DNA of 64,000 bases, taken from positions 1 to 64,000 of the forward strand of contig JADGJC010000012.1 in assembly GCA_027596075.1 (NCBI GenBank), given 5' to 3'. This DNA comes from Rhizophlyctis rosea (Eukaryota > Chytridiomycota > Chytridiomycetes > Rhizophlyctidales > Rhizophlyctidaceae). The position numbers and the translations under genes are program-made. Below, piece by piece: positions 35,876 to 45,510 of the stretch. Every line of letters starts with the position of its first letter. Position 1 is the first letter of the stretch. The notes under the pieces are model-generated. The model did no database searches, had not been told where the DNA came from, and saw only the letters and a program-made list of their open reading frames with translations.

Positions 35876-38800
35876 ATGTATGCCACCAACTTCCGTCCCG
35901 TCTACCTCGCCGTTTGTCTTCACCTCCTCGTTACCATTCTCTTCTCTCCCTCCACTTGGGCACAAACACCAAAAAGCGAATACCGCAATGTCACGGGACA
36001 AGGCAATAATCTTATGAATGGCAATTGGGGTGCTGCCATGCAGCCATATACCTTCGGTTCGTTACCCTTCGTAAATTGGTATACACCACAACAACCACAG
36101 GGCACCATGAACGCCCGAAATGTCAGTACTTTGCTCCAAGCCATCCCGACCGAACCCAGTCCGAGAAACCTGACCGATTTTGTGACCTATTGGGCCGAAT
36201 TCATCACGATGGGTATGTTTGGGTAGGACTTTATCTCGGTGCCATATGGCGGAATTTAATGAATGGGTCAACAGATATTACACGTACCTTCCGGTCGCCC
36301 GCAAACGTCTCTGTCCCAATACCCGTCCCTCCTGGAGATAAATCGTTTAGTGCCATTGGGGCCGCCAATGCGTCCATACCGATGTACCGTGTGTCCACCC
36401 CCAACGATACTACTGCATCAGGTCCACTCAAGATCAACCAGGCAACAGCTTGGTTGGACGCCAGTATGATCTACGGAGCGGATTCCACTCACAGGGATGC
36501 GATCCGAGCTCCGGGAGGGCTCTTGAAATTGGGAGGTAATGGGTTACCCGTCACGCAAGGCGAAGATGTCAACTTCCGAAACTTGACGGTGTGGGTGAAC
36601 TCAGGTAAATCCCTAATCAGTTTGCAGCCGGAGGCGGCCTAACTTATTCGTACATGACACACAGGCACCCCCGGTCCTAGCTTGTTCACATTCGGGACTG
36701 TCAACGGCAATACACATCCAATCCTTCAATCACTCTTTATCCTCTTCATGCGGGAACACAATCGCAGAGTCGCACAACTCAAAAAATCGAACTCTGCACT
36801 CACAGATGACCAACTCTACGAACTCGCCCGCGTCCACGTTATCGCACTCATCCAGCAAATCACCTACTACGAATATCTCCCGATCGTATTTGGTATCAAC
36901 CCTCTCTCAATCTACAAAGGATACAACCAGTCCGCTGACCCGACCGTCGATACATTCTTTGAGACCGTCAGTTTTCGGTATGGCCATAGCGAAGTCAACC
37001 CCTATCAATTGTTCGTGAATCTTGAAGGCCAACGAAGCACATACGCTCTCCACGACATTTTCTTCAACAACGACCTGGTCAGAAAGCTCGGAATAGAAGG
37101 TTTTCTTACTGGTGCCGCAACAGCCATTCAACAAAAGCCCGCTTGCTCCGTTGTGGACGATCTGCGGAACGTGTTGTTTGGGAATAAAGTCATGGATTTG
37201 TTCGCGTTGGATATTGAGCGGAGTCGGGATTTCGGGGTGCCGACTTACAACGATGTCAGGGAGAAGTTTGGAAGACCTAGGGCGAAGACGTGGGATGACG
37301 TGACGACCAACCCAAAGTACAAAGCGCAGTTGCAACTGACGTACGGGAATGTGGACGCCCTCGATGCCATAGTCGGTGGTCAATTGGAAGATCGGAGTGA
37401 CGGAACGAACTTGGGACCTCTGTTCCGAGATAACATTGCAGACATGTTTAGGAGGCTTAGAGATGGGGATCGTTTCTGGTTCGAAAACGTTGGTGGACCT
37501 GGTTCGCCGGACAATCTGGATGAGATCAAGAACACCACTTTGAGGGATGTAATCGTTCGGAATGCGATGGACAATATGTTGGGCCCCTTGCCGAGCAATC
37601 TCTGGGCCAGTATCCCTCCGCTAAGTTCACTCCCTGCGCCATCGACCTCCATCAAATACCACGTTGAACTAGTTCCCGACATTCTCCGACTATCCTTCCA
37701 AATTGAGGACCCCGACCACGTTAGGCTCCTGATTGAATGTACGGCTCTGCAATGGTGCGGAATCGGTTTCGGTACCGGAATGCAAAACGGAGACTTTATT
37801 GTGATTCGTGCCGATGATTCAGGGAAGATGAGTGTGAACGAGTATTCATCGCAAGGGAGGGGTGTTCAACCGAGTCCCAGGTCTGCGGGGGAGAGCTTGT
37901 TGAATGTCGTCAGCGCAAATAAAGCGGGGGGTGTGATGTCGGTGGAGGTGATTAGGAAGAACAGCGCGACGGGCGCCGCTAACAATGGCCGGAATTACGT
38001 CGCGACAAACGGATATACGGGGATGTTTTATGCTTTCCATCCGGGGCCCAGAGTGAGCGATCCTACTGGTGGACTGGGGTGGTTCTTGTTCCATGGGTTG
38101 TCGAATTGGTGAGTAGTCCTTTGATGGATGGTTTTTTATGAGATCACCCATTTACCGATCCCATTTTCTTTAGTGGAACAAACGAAATCAATTTCTCCAC
38201 TGGAGCATCCAACGTACTTAGCACTGGTTCAAACAGCTCACGCAGGGACTCTCACGGGTTGGGCATGGGTATCGTGTGGGGAGTCATCTTCCCCTTCGCA
38301 GTGTTTTACTCTCGGTTCTTGCGGCACACGAAAGGCTGGTTGTGGGTCCACATCACACTCCAAATCATCGGTTCTCTTATTGTCCTCTTCATGGCCGGCT
38401 GGATCCTTTCTGACCCCGCCTCCGACATGAACGCCCCCAACGTCCCTCAGCACGCTTACTTGGGTTTCGTCCTCGTAGCCTGTGTAATCGTCCAGCTCCT
38501 TCTTGGTATGCTGAACCAGCAGCGCATGCAAAACGAACGATTGGCTACTGTGGCGTCAAGAATCCGATGGTTGCATGATTGGATAGGGCGATTTATGATC
38601 GTGGCCGGGTTTGTCCAGATTGGGTTGGGTGTCAATGTGATATATCCTATGTTGACGGGCGCGGGAGGGCCTGGAGTCGGACCTTCGCATCCCATATGGA
38701 TTGGATACTTGCTGGGGGTTGTTGGATGGGTCATCATCTTCGTGGCAGCCGAGGTGGGTATCTTGACTTCGACTTCACATGATTATTCGCGCCTTCTGAC

Positions 38801-40941
38801 CCACCCCTTGACAGTGCTTCTTTGTCTACCGCGTTCGCGCCGGACTCAAACAAACCGAATCACCGTCCATCCCTCGTTCCCGCTCCACTATCTCCGTTAA
38901 GCGCGCCAGTCGCCGCAATGACTCCCAGTCTTCTCGCACCGAAATGCTTGCCATCACACGAAACGATTCTGAGAAGGACGCGAGCAGGAATGGTAGCCTT
39001 AATTCCATAAGGCATTCATTGACTGCTAAACGAACTAGCACAAAGAGTGTGAAGGGGATCATGTCTTTGAAGTTTGATTTGGAGGAGGGAGCCAGGAAGC
39101 CGTTGATGACTTGGAGGGAGGTTGGAGAGCGGATTTTGGCGGGGTAAGATCTGTCCCTTGTTTGATGAGATGGGAATCAAATTGTAAATCTCAACGTTCT
39201 GTCCTGCTGCAGGGAGATGCTTGTAGTCGGAAATGGCCGCTACGTCTACGACATTGCACCATGGGCACCACACCATCCCGGTGGAAGACTGGTACTCAAC
39301 GCCGTCATCGGAACTGACATCACCGTCGACTTCTTCAACGAAGCAGACTTCGATGGGACCGCATACACACCCGGCAAAGTAATCAAAAAGAAGAACACAG
39401 AAGTACCTCGATCGCAGGCGCAGGCCGCCGCAGCCGCCCGGATGTTACACCGGCAGAACGGGGATATAGCAAGACGGGGGAGCGGGGGCTCGAACAGGGA
39501 AGCACCACCATATGGGATGTTCGACAAACGGCCCGGGTCAAGCCTTTCGAACGGAGAGGAAGAAGATGTGACGGCTGGTACGCCACAACTCAACCTCTCA
39601 GAAGCAGAGTGGAACGCGGTCCGAAAGTCGAGAATGACACATAGGCACGGGAGGTTCGCGGTGCAAAAACTAGTCACGTTCATGATCGGAGAATTGGAGG
39701 ATGAGAGTGGGATACCAATTGCGTTGTCGGACATGGCGGGGGTGGTCAACCCAGGCGGGCCCAATGGGATGAACATTCACGGCGGTGCTGGCAATTCAAA
39801 CTTGCGGGCGTTCAATCGATACGAATTTAGGCGGTACGCTTTGGTCCACAAGGTGCAGGCAAACTCGAAGGACGCGTTGGTGCCCGTATTCCGGATGCGG
39901 TTCGCTTTGGTCTATCCGTTCCACGCTCTTCGACGGAACGAACCGACACGTTTCCTGCCTGGTCAGTGTATCGAGATCGTAGATAGGTTGGTGGGACATG
40001 GACTGGTACCCAGATACTACACTCCCATATCCGGCAGTCCAGCATGTTTCGATGTATTGGTGAAGTGCTACCCGGACGGGTTGATGGGCACAAACTTGAT
40101 GAAGCGGAAGCCGGGAGATCGCCAGTTCAAGATTCGGGGACCTTTCGGTACGCCGCTGTTGGTGCCTGAAAAGCCCATCTCGATGAAGATCTCGGATTCT
40201 TTAGTGTATGGGTTGGGAGGATACTATCAGACGTTGGTGTTGGTCGGAGCGGGAGCGGGTATTAGTCCTTGCCTGCAATTCATTCGGGAGTATTTCTTGC
40301 CGATTGGACGTACTGTGGTGGCAAACGAGGAGTACCTGCCTGAGCAAGCAGACGAATTGCCGTTGGTTCCTGGTGACAAGATATCTGTCTTGCACGAAAG
40401 CGGAGATGGATGGGCTTATGGAATTGTGAGTATCAATGCGATGTGCAACTCTTGCAACATGCACAATAACTAACACATTGGTTATTTTCAGAACCGAGCA
40501 ACTCACGATGAAGGCTCCTTCCCCCTTTCCCTTGTCACCCCACCACCAGGTTTACACGTCCGCGTCCTTCTCATCAACTGCGTTCGTAGCCAAGGCGACA
40601 TCACTGGCACCGACATCCTCTCACCAGCTCTTCGCGCCTACCCCTCCCTTCTCCAAATCCATCACTTTGTTTCCCGCCGTCCTTCCCACCCAGTCGCCAA
40701 CCCGCCACCAGGTGAAATCAGTTATGGCCGACTTACACCCCATATCCTGGAGGACATGGTGGCGCCCTTGTGGCGCGATACTGCCCACGTTCCTGCGCGC
40801 CGAGTAGTTGTGTGTGGGCCTAGTGTGTTGGAAAGCATGGTATTTGATACGCTCATCGATACTTGCGGGGTGGATGCTGAAGACATCTTCGTACTGCCGC
40901 CCAACTCTTACTATTCCACGGAGAAGGGACGGTCAGGTTAA
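35876..40941 (+). CDS. Haem peroxidase-DOMON-cytochrome b561-cytochrome b5-FAD/NAD(P)H reductase fusion with inserted SH3
   Basis: About 1,560 residues from seven exons (35876-36212, 36275-36604, 36665-38108, 38174-38753, 38815-39143, 39213-40425, 40492-40941), all in phase. Order: signal peptide (1-~30); animal-type haem peroxidase (~40-535; WLDASMIYGAD, FMREHNRRVAQL, proximal His330 in FRYGHSEVNP); DOMON (~555-715; WCGIGFGTGMQNGDF); cytochrome b561 (~725-897) with all four expected His (DSHGLG, WVHITLQ, PQHAYLG, LHDWIGR); basic Ser-rich linker; cytochrome b5 (~995-1160; HHPGG, then a ~90-residue insert before HRHGRFAVQKL); FAD domain with RYYTPIS; NAD(P) motif LVGAGAGISPCLQFIREYF; SH3 (~1372-1425; DELPLVPGD, GDGWAYG, GSFPLSLV); and the rest of the reductase with VVVCGPSVLE. 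Electrons should flow from cytosolic NAD(P)H through FAD, b5 and b561 to the outside. The peroxidase distal His, Arg and haem-linking acids are replaced. The product could reduce oxygen, metal or quinones; this is inference. Confidence 0.9.
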
Positions 40942-41327
40942 TGTACTTCGCAGTATAATAGCACATACTTGCATCCAAGTTAGTAGTTTTTAGTTTATGT
41001 TACCGTTTAGCTGGTTGGATATGTAGATAGGGGTGCAACCCAAGATTGTTAATGAATACCCGCGCGTTGATTATTTTTTTGTTGATCAATTCCATAGCTC
41101 GCACAATGCACTATCATAGGATGGGAGGGACTGATGTGGGATTCTGCTGCGCAATGACTTCAATGTTACATGTGGATGCAGCTTCCATGGCAAGTAGACA
41201 TTTGGCAGGGGCAGTGTCCTCCGCGCTTTGCGGCAGTGGGACAACTGTTCATAACAAAAAGTATCTGACGTGCTTCGATCGCGTGGACATTGTGGATTGT
41301 TCTATTCGCTTTTGTTATATTCAGTGA
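40942..41327. other. Convergent intergenic region
   Basis: 386 bp between the 3' ends of the redox fusion gene and the nucleotidyltransferase gene. No gene or repeat was recognised; a 93-codon plus-strand frame here looks like chance. Confidence 0.5.
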
Positions 41328-41912
41328 TCAGCGGTTACAAACCAAGGGCTCATTCCCTCTTTCTTCCAACAAACGCCTCAGTCGATCCACCCACTCATCG
41401 AATCGACCATCCACATCTCCCACTTCAGGAATGATGCATACCCCATGTTCAACCAAATTCGCCGCAACCCTACACATCCTTTCCGCATGTCGTAAAATCT
41501 TACGACCCTCATCCTCGCGCCCTTTAGCAATGAACTTTTCCGCTTTCAGCCTATCTAATTCTACACGATTCAGGACCCACGAAAGGAAAACAGCAACTTT
41601 AGGAAGCGTAGGATGTGGTGGTGGTAGGGAACGAAGGATATGTGATGGTGGCAGGTACTCCAGTAGTACATGTAAGAAACTGCCTTCGGCGACGAGATTT
41701 TGGAAGGTGGAGAGTGATAGGATGGAGATATCGGTTTGTCGGGTGTGGAGAGACGCGGGAGAAGAGGAGGGGTATGGCTTGGCGATTAAGATCAGGTCAT
41801 AGTCGGAAGCTTCTGTATGCGTGTTCCACAGTCTGCTGCCGACCAAGTATGCACCTATGATGTTAGAATCTTCAAGTTTCAATGTCTTGAGTATATTAGG
41901 TAGGGAAAGCAT
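41328..41912 (-). CDS. Minimal nucleotidyltransferase-fold protein
   Basis: Single-exon gene of 194 residues, started at the first ATG (41910-41912); the frame runs slightly further upstream only through TTG. Residues ~20-45 read GAYLVGSRLWNTHTEASDYD, the GS...DxD motif of the DNA polymerase beta-like nucleotidyltransferase superfamily (MNT type), placing the metal-binding acids at S-D-Y-D. A third acid could be the D in QTDISIL, which sits on the expected strand. The C-terminal half is helical (VELDRLKAEKFIAKGREDEG, KILRHAERMCRVAANLVEHG) and resembles HEPN-like or substrate-binding helices. The substrate is unknown; such proteins add AMP or nucleotides to proteins, RNA or small molecules. 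The absence of introns in an intron-rich neighbourhood and the MNT-like form hint at bacterial ancestry, which is inference. Confidence 0.65.
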   Translation of the reverse strand: MLSLPNILKTLKLEDSNIIGAYLVGSRLWNTHTEASDYDLILIAKPYPSSSPASLHTRQTDISILSLSTFQNLVAEGSFLHVLLEYLPPSHILRSLPPPHPTLPKVAVFLSWVLNRVELDRLKAEKFIAKGREDEGRKILRHAERMCRVAANLVEHGVCIIPEVGDVDGRFDEWVDRLRRLLEERGNEPLVCNR

Positions 41913-42388
41913 TTCTGCCAATTTCAAGATGCGCAAAATGTATCGGTCAAAGAGTATGCGGAGGAGCTGGGGGAGTGGAGGTGGAGGTGGCAGGGGAGGT
42001 GGGGGCTTTTATGTTTTTTGGTGTGTGACTGTGCCTTATTTGCGGGTGGGCCTGGGAAATTTGTTCATCTAACTCTGCCCATTTAGAAGCCATCTAATGA
42101 CGAGCGGCACCAATTGATTTTCCACTTGAATGGAACCCAGGAAGGTACTCGCAGAATGAGTAAGTGGGCAGTCAAGGGGATTGCGCATCCTCGAAATTGC
42201 ATCAAACGAAAGGAAAGGAGAAGAGAGCTGGGAGCTTGCCACTTTGAGAATGTATACATAATCAGTGTTTACCCGAAGCAAATACATGGTAAACAATCAC
42301 AAAAGCTCTATTGTGTGGTATATTCCAGTGTGCTATGACAAACATCTCGTCATATACACAATTATCTGGTGGAAAACATGGGAACAAT
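41913..42388. other. Intergenic, promoter of nucleotidyltransferase gene
   Basis: Holds the nucleotidyltransferase promoter and the 3' flank of the SPRY gene. A purine-rich GGAGGTGG-type run lies at 41975-42005 just upstream of the start. Nothing else was recognised. Confidence 0.45.
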
Positions 42389-43736
42389 CTACTCCCAACA
42401 GCCCCGCCCACTTGCAGGCCCATACAAGAACGGTTTCTGCCCTGCATTGACCAGCACCCGACATGGCCCGTACGCCGAAACTGCAGCATGATACAGATGT
42501 TGCTCTGGGAATGGTGCGCTGTATTGCAAAAGTGTACCATTCCGTGTGAAGAAGACTACAGGCATCGTGCCAATGAACGTGAGCAAGGTCAATCGTCAAT
42601 ACGAGGCGCAAGCAGAAATCGCTTACCTTGTCCAGTTGTTGGATTGTAACCGCAACCAACCGTGTCAGCGATAGAGTATGAAGATAGCCACGACACGTTT
42701 GAGCGGTCGTTCTGTGAGACTCTTCCGCTGCTATCGTATCCGACTGAGTAAGGTTTGAGGCCAACGAGGACGGATCTTTGGTAGGGTATCGTGGCGAAGC
42801 CAATGGATATGCCAGTTGGGTTACCGTCTAAGCGCATATCGAGGACAGTGACCTGCAGACGATTTTAGATAATCAGCTACAGTGAGATCATTTCGCGCAA
42901 CAGTTCATTACCTCGAAGTATGAGTAGTCTCGGTCCAATAATTTTGCGTCAAGAGATAGTGGATGGTTGGCGAAACAAGCTCTAAAGAGCATTTCGGGGG
43001 CGATGATTGGGGTTGCTGGCTCTTCATGGAACGTCACAGTGAAGCCAAGCCGATCCACAGATACGCCTGAACCAGCGGGGTCCACGCGCATGTGCCATGC
43101 TGGCTGAATGGCACGGTGAAAAGGCGATACGACGATTGTTGAGGCCAAGGATGAGTCGGATGGATGTGCTGAATGTGAGGGGCTACGAGCGGTCGGACGA
43201 GGAGGTGGCGGGTAATGGCGGGAGGAATTGGCATACCGTGGAGAATGATTGTGCGGGTCGAGTGATGCGTCTGCAGCGGCCGTGCTGCCCGATGATACGT
43301 AGGAGGTGTATGATGAAGAAACGCCGCTGCCGGAGCTAGACGATATAGGCGATGTGTTGCGAGCTAGATGACTACGTTTTGCTCGTTCATCGGAGTTGGC
43401 TGACGGTGTGGGGATATTCGAATTGAGTCCTATCGATCTGTCTAGATCTATCCGCATCTGACGCTCCTTGATCCGTCGTTTTTCACTCCTGTACAATCCG
43501 AAGCAAGCAGTCCCACAGGCACAAGCGACTAATATAACCAGAACTATGATGATCGTTGGGCTCAATCTCGCGACCGTAGCGCTTTGATTGCCAGTTGCGC
43601 CAGGATTTGAAAGGGTATCATTGCTACCCTGAATAGCAGCTTGCGGGCCCGGTTGTGCTAGTGTCAAGTGGTGTGTGCAGGCGATTGCCAGCAAGGAAGG
43701 AAGGAAGGATGCGCCAGCGCGACCTTTTCCCTTCAT
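42389..43736 (-). CDS. Single-pass membrane protein with cytosolic SPRY domain (Ssh4/Ear1-like)
   Basis: Predicted 405 residues from three exons (42912-43736, 42627-42852, 42389-42555). The start MKGKGRAGASFLPSLLAIA opens a signal sequence. A short lumenal segment has N-glycosylation sequons (NDT, NQS) and is followed by a transmembrane helix (TIIIVLVILVACACGTACFG) and a basic stop-transfer KRRIKERQ. After a Ser/Pro-rich linker comes a SPRY domain: YFEV at the exon junction, TGISIGFATIPYQRSVLVGL, SVGYDSSGR, DTVGCGYNPTTGQ, VFFTRNGTLL and a VNAG-QKPF end. This layout matches yeast Ssh4 and Ear1, vacuolar/endosomal adaptors that present cargo to the Rsp5 ubiquitin ligase. Those carry PPxY motifs; none is visible here, only a PPPPRP tract, so the ligase link is uncertain. 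Confidence 0.85.
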
Positions 43737-45011
43737 TATGATCGATGCAAGAATGCACCGCTTGTCACCTATTGCGATGGGAAGAGCACGCAGCGAGCAA
43801 CAGCCATTTGAACGGTCGGAGTCAGCGAGAAGTTTTTTGACCAAAGAATCTGGAGCTTGCAGAACGCTATTGACTTTGTTGGAAGTATCAGCCTCCCTTG
43901 ACGCAGTTGCCCAACACCAGCAGCCCCAGTCTCGCCCAGTACGCCAGTAATCGTGGATGCAACTGTGCACTGACTTGGAGCCCTCCGTGAAAAGTGTGAG
44001 AGGTCGCCGGCTATTCCCAACTTGCAAAAACAGTGGGGGAACCAACAAAGTTCCACATAGGATACGTTTTGTCAACTCAAGTTGCACAGTCCAAACGCCC
44101 GCCTGGGTTTGTGTCCTTCAGCCCTTCCTTGCAGTCCTGCGAACGCGGCGGCGACTGTTTGCCACAGTGTGCAGACTCCAACTTCCAAGTTGTCAAGCGG
44201 CCTCCGACTCCGAAAGAGAACCAGCCGTTGTGGCGCAGTGTCTCAACGGATTCTGATTTGTTTACGTTTGTTTACACTTCTTGTTTACTCAATTGGGACG
44301 ATATACAACTGTAATTACAACTCTCGGACCCACCGGGCCGTCCGTCAGAGTCTCGCAGACAGACAAGGGCTCACACACCCAACCCACGGTAGCAACATCG
44401 AGCTGACGAAGCCAGGGAAGCCCCTCATGTCAAATCATCCATTGATCAACAAACAAATGGGTCCCCAAGAATTTCAGGCTTCTTTATGTTGAATCCGATT
44501 TTCTAATACCCAGCCCAAGGTTGCCAAGTGCCAAGCTGCCATGAGGTTCTGAGAATACCTGACCCGCCAGTTCTGCACTTTTTAACACTCTTTCCTTCCA
44601 ATGAATGAGTTCTGGCTGCTTCAATGCTCCAGGCCCTCTGAGTTCCACTTTCCACTTTGCAGAGTGGAACTCAAAGACTCTCAAGAGGACCGTCAACCAG
44701 TCAACAGTCACCAGCGATTGAATACTTTGAAATTTGAATTGACCAGGGAGCCTACCAGAAGGAGCAGGTCCGAAGGAACCGAAAGATTGGAGTCGTTGAT
44801 GACCTGTTCCTTACATAAGCCCATTCATTCCCTTCTGCTGCACGGAGTCACGGAGTGACACGGACTGTCTGCACTCAGTCTGCATATCAACACGTGATTG
44901 ACTGTCCGTTCATTCCGGACACATGACATTTTGGTCACTGGGTGCCCTCCCCCCGCTGTTCATTCCACATTGCAGTCATTGCTCAAGCAGAGTCAACTTG
45001 CTGGGCCTTCT

Positions 45012-45038
45012 GCACTCACTGCACTCACTGCACTCACT
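45012..45038. repeat. GCACTCACT tandem repeat, three units
   Basis: Three perfect 9-bp units, sharing the GCACTCACT word with the larger array that begins 25 bp downstream. Confidence 0.85.
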
Positions 45039-45062
45039 GACTGCCCACATAGTGTGTATGTA

Positions 45063-45198
45063 CTCACTTGTATGCACTCTGGCTGCACTCACTTGTATGC
45101 ACTCTGGCTGCACTCACTTGTATGCACTCTGGCTGCACTCACTTGTATGCACTCTGACTGCACTTACTTGTATGCACTCTGACTGCACTCTGACTGCA
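45063..45198. repeat. 25-bp minisatellite, five units plus a partial one
   Basis: The unit is CTCACTTGTATGCACTCTGG plus CTGCA. Three copies are identical; the fourth and fifth carry GGCTGCA to GACTGCA, the fifth also CTCACTT to CTTACTT, and a truncated CTCTGACTGCA unit follows. The gradient of variants towards one end suggests recent expansion from the left. Confidence 0.9.
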
Positions 45199-45510
45199 CT
45201 CCACTGTACAAGTGTACAACACACCCAAGCTGCTCATTCCCACGTTGCACTTCGTCTGCCCACCCCCAAACACAACCCCCACATACGGTCCGTCACTGCT
45301 GGCCCATTCTGCCATACACAACTACCCCATACCTCTCCATCACAGTCATCATACTCGCCCACATGCAGTAAAGGCCAAATATTGACCTGCGACATTCTCT
45401 AAATACCGCCTGCTGATTCACCCCACTCCTCCGACTTTCGCCACACAAACAACAGCCGACAGAAACGCCGACGCGACGAACGTCCCTTACGATCTCACGC
45501 CATCTGAACA

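Larger units (their letters stand above)
43737..45510. other. Divergent intergenic region upstream of SMC2
   Basis: 1.77 kb between head-to-head genes. The left part is 5' flank of the SPRY gene. The right part contains minisatellite-like arrays (45012-45198) within 500 bp of the SMC2 start, followed by a C/A-rich stretch. Open frames over the array are by-products of its repeat. No gene is supported. Confidence 0.5.

Noticed and set aside
35876..40941. Two or three adjacent genes (peroxidase; DOMON-b561; b5 reductase) rather than one
   Set aside because: Every junction has consensus donor and acceptor sites and the phase is kept (337, 330, 1444, 580, 329, 1213 and 450 nt, total divisible by three); the only stops met before 40939 lie in introns.
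44923..45402. 159-codon plus-strand frame upstream of SMC2
   Set aside because: It is produced by the 25-bp minisatellite read in frame, giving a repeated Cys/Thr/His/Leu/Tyr pattern.
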